From contig CAMUQR010000005.1 of NCBI GenBank assembly GCA_947097085.1, forward strand, positions 1-25,178: a stretch of DNA of 25,178 nucleotides. Direction: 5' to 3'. The notes beneath the pieces were generated by a model. It was given only the letters and a program-made list of their open reading frames with translations, made no database searches and had not been told where the DNA came from. This DNA comes from an uncultured Candidatus Saccharibacteria bacterium (GTDB taxonomy: Bacteria > Patescibacteriota > Saccharimonadia > Saccharimonadales > Saccharimonadaceae). Positions 14,157 through 20,588 of this stretch are shown here, in pieces (the stretch's first letter is position 1; every line of letters starts with the position of its first letter). A program made the position numbers and the translations under genes.

Positions 14157-14804
14157 TTAATTATATTCAATCACTTCCCAGTCAAAGTTAATGTCACGAG
14201 CATACCCACCGCTACCACAATCAGCTGTAATACTAGACGCTGTCGTACTTTTAATATTGACAGCTGCGCTAATCTCACGATGATCTTTATCTACGCATGA
14301 TCCATTAATGCGCATACTGCTTTTTGCTGGATTGACTGCGTTAAAATATACTGACACCGCGCCTTCCCAAGATCGCTGATAAAAGCTACCAGTTCCACGC
14401 TGAACGCTCTTCACACCACCAGCCGCTGGAGGGGTTGGCGTCACTAAAGCTGCTGATTTAATACGATTCCATTTCGCACCCCAGTTATCATGAAGCACAT
14501 CCATACCAGCCATAGTATTATTGTCCGTACCACGATTACGCGCCACTAATACGTCATATAATTCTGAAATGCGCGATTTTACACCAGATTCAGGCGAACC
14601 AGCGATTTGCTCAGCTGATGCCGACTGATTAGGTTTAATATTCCGCGTGATAATCCCATAACCAACTACAATTATTGGTAACGCGACAAGAATCGGCAAT
14701 AACTTAAGCGGTGTCACGCTAAAATTAATTGGATGACGCCAAAAATCTCTAATTTTACTAAAAAATAACTTCATTGTAGATTTAGATACAGAACTCTTTT
14801 TCAT
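14157..14804 (-). CDS. Membrane-anchored extracellular protein of unknown family
   Basis: Not recognised. The 215 aa show a basic cytoplasmic tail, one membrane segment (about 34-53) and an outward-facing remainder. That remainder has a Ser/Ala linker, a helix (about 73-90), a Pro/Gly-rich turn (TPTPPAAGG) and a beta-rich C-terminal part with two Cys (in GSCVD and ADCGSG) that could form a disulfide. It has no enzyme motif. It is the first gene of a likely unit with the sensor kinase and could be its extracellular partner (inference from position only). TAAAAT lies 6 bases before the ATG and no Shine-Dalgarno is seen. Confidence 0.7.
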   Translation of the reverse strand: MKKSSVSKSTMKLFFSKIRDFWRHPINFSVTPLKLLPILVALPIIVVGYGIITRNIKPNQSASAEQIAGSPESGVKSRISELYDVLVARNRGTDNNTMAGMDVLHDNWGAKWNRIKSAALVTPTPPAAGGVKSVQRGTGSFYQRSWEGAVSVYFNAVNPAKSSMRINGSCVDKDHREISAAVNIKSTTASSITADCGSGGYARDINFDWEVIEYN

Positions 14805-14810
14805 AATGTC

Positions 14811-14840
14811 ATTTTAACATAAGCATGACGTAATCGTCAA
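14811..14840 (-). promoter_or_regulatory. Leaderless promoter of the 215-aa orphan / sensor-kinase unit
   Basis: Minus strand: TTGACG (14835-14840), 18 bases, TAAAAT (14811-14816) with extended TG, then 6 bases to the ATG at 14804. Confidence 0.6.
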
Positions 14841-14849
14841 TTTTACAGG

Positions 14850-15548
14850 TTAAACATGTGGCATAAATTGTTTGAGCTGTGACTCACATTGGCGATAATT
14901 AGGCATAATCCGCCCGACCTCCGCCCAAAATGCCCGACTATGGTTCATCTGACGCAAGTGACATAGTTCATGAATCAGCACATAATCAATTAGCTCATTC
15001 GACAAACTAACCAAACCAATGTTCAGCGTAATGATACCTCTAGACGAGCAACTGCCCCAACGCGTCGAAGCGTGAGATAATTTCGCGTTTTGATACTTAA
15101 AACCATGCTCACGCGCCAAAAATGCTAACCGTGGCAACAAAATCTCTTTGGCTTGTTTTTTGAGTAGTTTTTTGACGTAAGGGCGAATTTGTGCCTGCAC
15201 ACTCTCGTCCTCAATTTGCCTGTCCATCGGCAACTGCACCACGAGAAAATTCGGTCGTACTTTAATTTGACACTGAGTCAAGCCCGCATCATATTCCAAC
15301 TTCAGGAGATGAGTTTTGCCAATCACCATCCCTGGCAGATAATGATTTTTCGCCCGATGATCGTTGATAATTTTGGTAATTTGCGGATGCGAAGTCCGTA
15401 GGAATAATTTCAAAGCCAGCTTCGGTACACCAAGTGGCGCGGTGATTTTTGGTTGACCATTCGTCCCCATCCGAAAACTAATCCGAGTCGCCCCACGTCG
15501 CCGATAGACGGCAATCGCACCGAACTCCGAATCTAAAGTTTCCGTCAT
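14850..15548 (-). CDS. YgjP/WLM-type zinc metallopeptidase
   Basis: A 232-aa member of the YgjP-like (DUF45) metallopeptidase family. The family hallmarks are STRWGSCS (161-168), then HELCH (193-197), with a third ligand candidate at His203 in MNHSRAFW. The N-terminal half holds the family's beta-rich domain. YgjP proteins are cytoplasmic and often lie near nucleotide or restriction genes; their substrates are poorly known. It lies 12 bases after the P-loop kinase gene and is probably cotranscribed with it. There is no clear ribosome-binding site; the ATG at 15548 is the only sensible start. Confidence 0.92.
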   Translation of the reverse strand: MTETLDSEFGAIAVYRRRGATRISFRMGTNGQPKITAPLGVPKLALKLFLRTSHPQITKIINDHRAKNHYLPGMVIGKTHLLKLEYDAGLTQCQIKVRPNFLVVQLPMDRQIEDESVQAQIRPYVKKLLKKQAKEILLPRLAFLAREHGFKYQNAKLSHASTRWGSCSSRGIITLNIGLVSLSNELIDYVLIHELCHLRQMNHSRAFWAEVGRIMPNYRQCESQLKQFMPHV

Positions 15549-15560
15549 ATTCTCATTAAT

Positions 15561-16214
15561 TTAACCAAAAATTCGCAAGCGACGCTTAGGACTACTCGCA
15601 TCTGCATTGTTTGTTGCTTTGCGCTCTGCCATCGGCAAACTCCGCTCGGCGGTTGGCTTTGAATCACCAGCGATGCGCTTTAGCACTGATCGATATTGCA
15701 TTTTGAACGAATGCTTACCACTGATAGCAATTGGTTTTTCCATTTCGTTCGGCGGAGTGAAACGACGTTTCAAATCATCAAATACTTCCGGTGTCATCAA
15801 GAAATCCTTTGGATGATTGCGATTGAGACGGATAGCCCGTAGTTTAGACTCGGCATCGACATTTTGTACCCAGATTACTACCGGCTGATAACCATATTGA
15901 CGAGCCAGCTGGGCATAGCGTTGCCGATCCACTCGACTATAGAGATTACCTTCAAGCAAAATACTTTGTTTGGTTTTAAAGATTTCGCGTAAAATATCTG
16001 CACCATAGCGAGTCAACTGAGCGTCTTCCTCACGACTAAAATTCGGCTCACTAAACATGAAAAAACGCCATTTGTTCAGATTAATAAATGGAATTTGATA
16101 CTCTTCTGAGAACTTTTCAGCAAAAAAGGTTTTACCAGAACCCGGCAAACCAACCAAGAAAAATAGCTTAGGTATTGGACGGTTTTGGACAGATGACAGA
16201 GGGCTTTGATTCAT
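15561..16214 (-). CDS. P-loop NTPase/kinase, AAA_33/zeta-like
   Basis: A 217-aa protein. GLPGSGKT (22-29) is a Walker A of the kinase type, followed by a helix, an LLEGN strand (Walker B-like region) and a possible lid helix with Arg residues (RAIRLNRNHP). This is the fold of small-molecule or RNA kinases and zeta-type toxins. No antitoxin partner is seen, so a toxin role is not supported. The last ~45 residues are a basic, Ser/Ala-rich tail (ends SPKRRLRIFG), probably disordered and perhaps nucleic-acid-binding. TATAAT lies 6 bases before the ATG, predicting a leaderless mRNA. Confidence 0.8.
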   Translation of the reverse strand: MNQSPLSSVQNRPIPKLFFLVGLPGSGKTFFAEKFSEEYQIPFINLNKWRFFMFSEPNFSREEDAQLTRYGADILREIFKTKQSILLEGNLYSRVDRQRYAQLARQYGYQPVVIWVQNVDAESKLRAIRLNRNHPKDFLMTPEVFDDLKRRFTPPNEMEKPIAISGKHSFKMQYRSVLKRIAGDSKPTAERSLPMAERKATNNADASSPKRRLRIFG

Positions 16215-16220
16215 GATGTT

Positions 16221-16249
16221 ATTATATCAAGCGTGTAAATATTTAGCAA
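16221..16249 (-). promoter_or_regulatory. Leaderless promoter of the P-loop kinase / YgjP unit
   Basis: Minus strand: TTGCTA (16244-16249), 17 bases, TATAAT (16221-16226), then 6 bases to the ATG at 16214. The -10 abuts the trxB stop codon and the -35 lies inside trxB. Confidence 0.65.
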
Positions 16250-17162
16250 TTTTTAGAGCCGCTTTCACTCCGTCGCCAACTGCTACGGCGATTTGACGAT
16301 CGACGCCCGCCACAATGTCACCAGCCACAAACAAACCATCAATTTGCGTTTGATTTGCTTGCGCCACGATAAAGCCTGCTGGATCTAACTCCAAGCCCAA
16401 CCCGTCAATAAAATCCAACTGAGGCACCAAACCAATAAACACAAACACGCCGTCCACTGCTAATTGCTCAGTCTGGCCATTTCGCTCAACTTCCACGCCC
16501 GAAACCTGAGCGTTTTGACTGAGAATCGCCTTAGTAGTAGTCTGAGTATGAACTTCGACTTGGCCAGTTTTTACCAACTCTTCCAACTCCGCCTTGAGCG
16601 CTTCAGTCGCGGTCAATTCCCCCAGAGTGATCAAATGAATTTTGGAAGCAAATTTTGCCAAAAACAGCGTTTCTTCGACTGCTGAATTGCCACCACCAAT
16701 CACGGCAATTGGACGATTTTTATAAAAAGCACCGTCGCAGGTTGCACAAAAATGCACACCCGAGCCAATCATTTCTGCCTCACCAGGCACGCCGAGTTTG
16801 CGATAGGTTGTACCAGTAGCAATCAACACCGATCGAGCCTTATAAGTCTGACCGCCAGCCACCACTTCAAAACCATCCGCAGTTTTTTGCACCGCTTCGG
16901 CTTTAGCGTAATTAATTTTGACGCCACAAGCCTTAGCCTGATCAGTCATGTTTTTGGCAATTTCAAAACCAGTCGCACCTAGCTGATAACCAGGATAATT
17001 ATCAACTTTAGAAGTTAGCGCCATCATTCCACCAGTTAATCCTGCTTCTAAAACCATAGTCGATTTTAAATCACGCGCCGTATAGATTCCCGCCGACAAA
17101 CCAGCCGGACCGCCACCGATAATAATTACATCCCAAATTTGTGGTTGCTTGACTTCAGTCAT
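16227..17162 (-). CDS. trxB: Thioredoxin reductase-like flavoprotein
   Basis: Reduces thioredoxin via FAD and a redox-active disulfide. The 311 aa show the FAD-binding IIIGGGPAGL (14-23), the CATC redox pair (Cys139, Cys142), the second nucleotide fold GGGNSA (156-161), and the C-terminal FAD segment AGDIVAGVDRQ with GDGVKAA. The NADPH 2'-phosphate signature HRRxxFRA, which follows the second Rossmann strand in E. coli, is missing: the sequence there reads TLGELTATEAL. The cofactor may therefore be NADH or another donor. AAAAGGA lies about 8 bases before the ATG. It follows the FKBP gene by 34 bases and is likely in one operon with it. Confidence 0.92.
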   Translation of the reverse strand: MTEVKQPQIWDVIIIGGGPAGLSAGIYTARDLKSTMVLEAGLTGGMMALTSKVDNYPGYQLGATGFEIAKNMTDQAKACGVKINYAKAEAVQKTADGFEVVAGGQTYKARSVLIATGTTYRKLGVPGEAEMIGSGVHFCATCDGAFYKNRPIAVIGGGNSAVEETLFLAKFASKIHLITLGELTATEALKAELEELVKTGQVEVHTQTTTKAILSQNAQVSGVEVERNGQTEQLAVDGVFVFIGLVPQLDFIDGLGLELDPAGFIVAQANQTQIDGLFVAGDIVAGVDRQIAVAVGDGVKAALKIAKYLHA

Positions 17163-17196
17163 GTTTTGTTCCTTTTCGCTTAATCGTTAAGTTAAA

Positions 17197-17859
17197 TTAT
17201 AATTCGGCTTTTGGAATACCGTCTTTTTGCTCTTTAGTCATTGGCGGAATGAGTTTAATAATAAACTTCAGTGGTGATTTGGCTGGAATATCGCCTTTGG
17301 CTTGATCACCGTAGGCTTTTTGGTAAGGAATAGCGATTTCACGCACGCCACCGATTTTCATGCCTTTAATACCTTCTTTCCAGCCTTCAATTAGACCCGA
17401 ACCGCCTTGTAGTGGTGTTTTTAATTTGTTGTTATCAAACGAACTATCAAACACTTTGCCATCAGCCAACCAGCCGATATAATACGCTTGATAGTCGGTT
17501 TTTTCATCGACATCAGCGCCGTCACCAACTTTTAAGTCAGTTTTAGTTAATTCTTTGATTGATTCGGCATTATAGGCTTTATTAGAATCTTTGTACGTCT
17601 TAAATTCATCGTAGTATTTGGCTGATAATTCATCGCCAATTTTTTGCAAATATTTAGAGCGCTCCTCAACCTGTTTCATATATTTTTCTAAACGCTTTTT
17701 TTGCTCAGTCATCTGGCGCTCGCTAGCTGGATATTGTGGTTGATTATTTTGGTTTTTCGAACTCATAATCATCGATACATACATCACGATGGTGCTGACC
17801 ATCATAAAAACAGCAATGAAGCCAAATAAAATCCGCTGGCTAGTTGGGGTTTTAGTCAT
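17197..17859 (-). CDS. Membrane-anchored FKBP-type peptidyl-prolyl isomerase
   Basis: A 220-aa protein: one N-terminal membrane helix (about 9-32), a Lys/Glu/Tyr-rich helical spacer (about 48-95, probably coiled coil) and an FKBP domain (about 108-209). FKBP landmarks are DGKVFDSSFD, LIEGWKEGIKGMKIGG, IPYQKAYGD and the final strand PLKFIIKLI. The domain should lie outside the cytoplasm and help fold exported proteins. With trxB in the same operon, the unit reads as thiol and folding quality control. AAGGAG precedes the ATG. The promoter is the left half of the mirror-image region at 17908-17940. Confidence 0.93.
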   Translation of the reverse strand: MTKTPTSQRILFGFIAVFMMVSTIVMYVSMIMSSKNQNNQPQYPASERQMTEQKKRLEKYMKQVEERSKYLQKIGDELSAKYYDEFKTYKDSNKAYNAESIKELTKTDLKVGDGADVDEKTDYQAYYIGWLADGKVFDSSFDNNKLKTPLQGGSGLIEGWKEGIKGMKIGGVREIAIPYQKAYGDQAKGDIPAKSPLKFIIKLIPPMTKEQKDGIPKAEL

Positions 17860-17907
17860 TTTCCTTCTCCTTTTTTATAAACTATAAACATTCAAAATTC
17901 TCTGCTT

Positions 17908-17940
17908 ATTATATCAAAAAATCCTAAAGTTTGATATAAT
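17908..17940. promoter_or_regulatory. Mirror-image divergent promoters for the FKBP gene and mscL
   Basis: ATTATATCAAA (17908-17918) and TTTGATATAAT (17930-17940) are perfect 11-base inverted arms around an 11-base spacer. Each arm holds an extended -10 (TGATATAAT): the right for mscL, the left on the minus strand for fkbp-trxB. The -35 regions overlap each other and look weak. Confidence 0.7.
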
Positions 17941-17965
17941 TTTAATATTAAATAAGGAGTAAAAA

Positions 17966-18394
17966 ATGAAGGAATTTTTTAAAGAATTCAAAGAATTCGC
18001 GATGAAAGGCAATATCGTTGACCTCGCCGTAGCAGTGGTTATCGGTGGAGCATTTGGTAAAATCGTCACCTCATTAGTCAATAACATCATTATGCCACTG
18101 CTTGGTGTGATTATGGGTGGCAACGACCTCGCTGGATTGAATATTACCGTTGGCAACGCTGTCGTGACTTATGGCGTGTTCTTACAAAACATTGTCGATT
18201 TCTTAATTATCGCGTTGGCAATTTTTGTCACAGTTAAAGGTATTAAGAAACTCGAAAAATTAAATCCAATTGCCAAGCGCGCCAAAGAAGAAGCTGACGC
18301 TAAAGCTGAAAAAGTCGCCAAACTGCCTAGCGAAGCTGAACTGCTAATCGAAATTCGCGATTTACTCAAAAAAGCCCCAAAAGCTAAAAAATAA
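17966..18394 (+). CDS. mscL: Large-conductance mechanosensitive channel MscL
   Basis: A homopentameric inner-membrane channel that vents solutes on osmotic downshock. The 142 aa match E. coli MscL closely: the N-terminal amphipathic helix (FKEFKEFAMKGN), the first membrane helix VDLAVAVVIGGAFGKIVTSLV, a short periplasmic loop, the second membrane helix (VDFLIIALAIFVTVKGI), then a charged linker and the C-terminal bundle helix (ELLIEIRDLLKK). AAGGAG lies 6 bases before the ATG. It is a single-gene unit between a divergent promoter and a terminator. Confidence 0.97.
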   Translation: MKEFFKEFKEFAMKGNIVDLAVAVVIGGAFGKIVTSLVNNIIMPLLGVIMGGNDLAGLNITVGNAVVTYGVFLQNIVDFLIIALAIFVTVKGIKKLEKLNPIAKRAKEEADAKAEKVAKLPSEAELLIEIRDLLKKAPKAKK

Positions 18395-18408
18395 TCTTTA
18401 ACCTCAGC

Positions 18409-18447
18409 AAGTGCGACGCTTTCAACTAAGAGGTGACGCACTTTTGT
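18409..18447 (+). terminator. Terminator of mscL
   Basis: AAGTGCG (18409-18415) pairs with CGCACTT (18437-18443) over 7 bp with a 21-base interior, followed by TTTTGTTT. Confidence 0.65.
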
Positions 18448-18469
18448 TTAAATATTCCCTCATAATCTT

Positions 18470-19624
18470 ATGCAACCGCTCGCCGAACGCCTCCGCCCTC
18501 AGACCATTGCCGACTTCGTTGGTCAGGCTAAATTAGTAGGTGATGGCAAAATTATCCGCAAAATCCTTGACGCTAAAAAACCTCGTAATTTAATCCTATG
18601 GGGACCAGCTGGTTGTGGCAAAACCACCCTCGCCCGCCTCATCGCCCAGTCAACTGGCGCCGATATGATTGAATTATCGGCCGTATCTTCCGGCAAAAAA
18701 GATGTCGAAGCCGTCCTCGAGCGCGCCCGCGCTAATCAGGCTGACATTTTGCCAACAATTTTATTTTTGGATGAAATTCACCGTTTTAACAAAGCCCAGC
18801 AAGATTTATTTTTACCATATTTAGAAAATGGCTTGATTACCTTAATCGGCGCCACTACTGAAAATCCCGCTTTTGAAATTATCACACCGTTATTGTCTCG
18901 TTCACAACTGATTGTGCTTGAAGCGCTGAGCGAAGCCGACATTAAACAGATTATTAAACGAGCCTTAACCACTCTCAAACTCAATAAATCCATCACTGAC
19001 GACGCACTGGATTTTCTGGCGTGGTTATCTGGTGGTGACGCTCGCAAAGCACTCGGTACTCTGGAGTTAGCGCTTGATCTATCACCAAAACTCGATTTAA
19101 AAGCAATCAAACTCGCCGCCAACCAAGCGATTAATATTTACTACAAAAAATCCGACAATCATTACGACCTGGCGTCAGCTTTTATTAAATCAATGCGCGG
19201 TGGTGACGTCGAGGCAACATTATATTATATGGCGCGGATGCTTCAATCCGGCGAAGATCCGAAGTTTATCGCTCGGCGAATGATTATCTTCGCCAGTGAG
19301 GACATTGGTTTGGCAGGCAATGGCGCTCTCGGACTAGCTAATTCCGCCTTTGATGCCATTACGAAAATCGGCATGCCCGAAGCTAACTATGTATTGTTTC
19401 ATGTCGCAACCGCCCTAGCCCGCAGTAAAAAATCGCGTCAAACCACCGATTTAATGCATCAAGCTCAGTCGCTCGCCAAGCGTTTCCCGCACGCTCAAGT
19501 GCCCCTCCATTTACGCAATACCACCTCTAATATCACTACTAACCTCGGCTACGGCAAGGATTATCAGTGGCAAGCTGGTTTTGAACACCCCAAGGGTTTT
19601 TTACCAGAGGAAATTAGTCACTAA
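18470..19624 (+). CDS. rarA: Replication-associated recombination ATPase RarA (MgsA)
   Basis: A clamp-loader-like AAA+ ATPase acting at stalled replication forks. The 384 aa begin with QPLAERLRP, the family's own N-terminus. Walker A GPAGCGKT is at 45-52, Walker B LFLDEIHRF at 98-106, sensor 1 IGATTENP at 127-133 and the Arg-finger segment LLSR at 141-144. The lid and tetramerisation C-domain follow (ARRMIIFASEDIGLA, then HLRN). No Shine-Dalgarno precedes the ATG at 18470, and I cannot place its promoter with confidence. Confidence 0.96.
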   Translation: MQPLAERLRPQTIADFVGQAKLVGDGKIIRKILDAKKPRNLILWGPAGCGKTTLARLIAQSTGADMIELSAVSSGKKDVEAVLERARANQADILPTILFLDEIHRFNKAQQDLFLPYLENGLITLIGATTENPAFEIITPLLSRSQLIVLEALSEADIKQIIKRALTTLKLNKSITDDALDFLAWLSGGDARKALGTLELALDLSPKLDLKAIKLAANQAINIYYKKSDNHYDLASAFIKSMRGGDVEATLYYMARMLQSGEDPKFIARRMIIFASEDIGLAGNGALGLANSAFDAITKIGMPEANYVLFHVATALARSKKSRQTTDLMHQAQSLAKRFPHAQVPLHLRNTTSNITTNLGYGKDYQWQAGFEHPKGFLPEEISH

Positions 19625-19642
19625 ATTTTCAATAAATAGAAC

Positions 19643-19671
19643 TTGACAAATACAAAAATAATAATTACAAT
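19643..19671 (+). promoter_or_regulatory. Promoter of the orphan pair
   Basis: TTGACA (19643-19648), 17 bases, TACAAT (19666-19671), 20 bases after the rarA stop. The predicted leader of about 48 bases contains a perfect palindrome. Confidence 0.8.
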
Positions 19672-19679
19672 ATCAATGC

Positions 19680-19699
19680 CTAGTTTTTTAAAAAACTAG
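19680..19699. repeat. Perfect 20-base palindrome in the orphan-gene leader
   Basis: CTAGTTTTTT is followed directly by its complement AAAAAACTAG. In RNA it would form a hairpin at the very 5' end of the transcript; in DNA it could be an operator just past +1. Confidence 0.6.
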
Positions 19700-19725
19700 A
19701 GTATTTTCCAAAGGAGGGAGCAGAA

Positions 19726-19929
19726 ATGAGTAAACATTCTGTTCAAAGTTCTAATAATGGAGTTACTGTTAGGGTTGGCGCCGGAGAAAGTATCCAGCAG
19801 AATTGCAATACAACCGATGTTATTGTTACTTACGCTGGAGATACTGCAACACATGATCATTTAGTGATTAGTGATACCGGAAATGTTCTTTTTCAAGAAA
19901 CATATAGACCAAATAAAAGTAAGTCATAG
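19726..19929 (+). CDS. Small orphan protein (67 aa)
   Basis: Not recognised. It is polar, without a signal peptide or membrane segment. Residues 12-58 alternate hydrophobic and polar positions (VTVRVGAGE, DVIVTYAGD, HLVISDTG, VLFQETY), suggesting a small beta structure; there is one Cys (residue 27). Expression signals are strong: a consensus -35, AAAGGAGG 8 bases before the ATG and a 5' palindrome. A terminator-like hairpin separates it from the next gene, so it should be made in excess of the 184-aa protein. Its base composition is more AT-rich than that of rarA. Confidence 0.7.
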   Translation: MSKHSVQSSNNGVTVRVGAGESIQQNCNTTDVIVTYAGDTATHDHLVISDTGNVLFQETYRPNKSKS

Positions 19930-19944
19930 TTCGAACTTGTACCA

Positions 19945-19971
19945 AGGGCAGTTTATCTGCCCTATTATTTT
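19945..19971 (+). terminator. Terminator-like hairpin between the two orphan genes
   Basis: AGGGCAG (19945-19951) pairs with CTGCCCT (19957-19963) around a 5-base loop, followed by the imperfect T tract ATTATTTT. It probably terminates partially, allowing readthrough into the downstream gene, for which I see no separate promoter. Confidence 0.7.
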
Positions 19972-19988
19972 AAGAAGAGGTCTTTAAA

Positions 19989-20543
19989 ATGAATCATATT
20001 ACCAATTTTATTGCACCAATTGATATTACCAACCTCGATACGCAATATCGTCAAGACCAAGTTTCGACAGTTGTGAGCTTATTGGCCGACCCCCAAGCCT
20101 TAGAGCTAATTGGCTATAATGAGCCAGTTTCTCAGCTTTTTAGTCTTGAAATAGCAATCACGATTGCTATTCGATTAGAAGCCAATCAACAAATCGACCC
20201 AGCTAGTTGGCAAGCAATGTCAAGTTTGATTAATTTGCACTTTCAGCATCAGCGACCAGAGATTTTGCAATGTAAACATTTTTCCGATAAACCATATCAA
20301 AATCTGCTACGGTTTGTCGCCGAACAAATCGCCCAAGATCAATGGCAACAATTAGTCAAACTCTCCCAATTGCCAAATTACAGCCATTACTCCGATCAAA
20401 TCACTAGTTTTAGTCCCTTGTGGCTTGATTTGCTTGAGATGATAGATGTCTTCAAAAATCATAAACTGTCTAATAAACAAACAACCGATATGCAAAACAC
20501 ACTTATTATTTTAGTTAACTGTTTAATAGACTACTATTTTTAA
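19989..20543 (+). CDS. Orphan helical protein (184 aa)
   Basis: Not recognised. It is predicted mostly alpha-helical, rich in Gln, Leu and Asn, without a membrane segment, signal peptide or catalytic motif that I can see. Cys is rare (one in LQCKHF, one in VNCLID). AGAGGT precedes the ATG by about 8 bases. It shares the transcript start of the 67-aa gene through a partial terminator and ends before a bidirectional terminator. The pair could be a small protein and its helical partner; this rests on position only. Confidence 0.7.
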   Translation: MNHITNFIAPIDITNLDTQYRQDQVSTVVSLLADPQALELIGYNEPVSQLFSLEIAITIAIRLEANQQIDPASWQAMSSLINLHFQHQRPEILQCKHFSDKPYQNLLRFVAEQIAQDQWQQLVKLSQLPNYSHYSDQITSFSPLWLDLLEMIDVFKNHKLSNKQTTDMQNTLIILVNCLIDYYF

Positions 20544-20557
20544 ACTTGATAACTAAC

Positions 20558-20583
20558 AAAAAACGCCCGAGTGGGCGTTTTTT
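20558..20583. terminator. Bidirectional terminator between the 184-aa gene and typA
   Basis: AAAAAACGCCC (20558-20568) and GGGCGTTTTTT (20573-20583) form a perfect 11-bp stem with a 4-base loop and T runs on both strands. Confidence 0.93.
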
Positions 20584-20588
20584 AAAAT

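Noticed and set aside
15561..16214. P-loop kinase as a zeta-type toxin
   Set aside because: There is no antitoxin-like gene beside it. It shares a unit with a YgjP peptidase, and the fold alone does not indicate a toxin.
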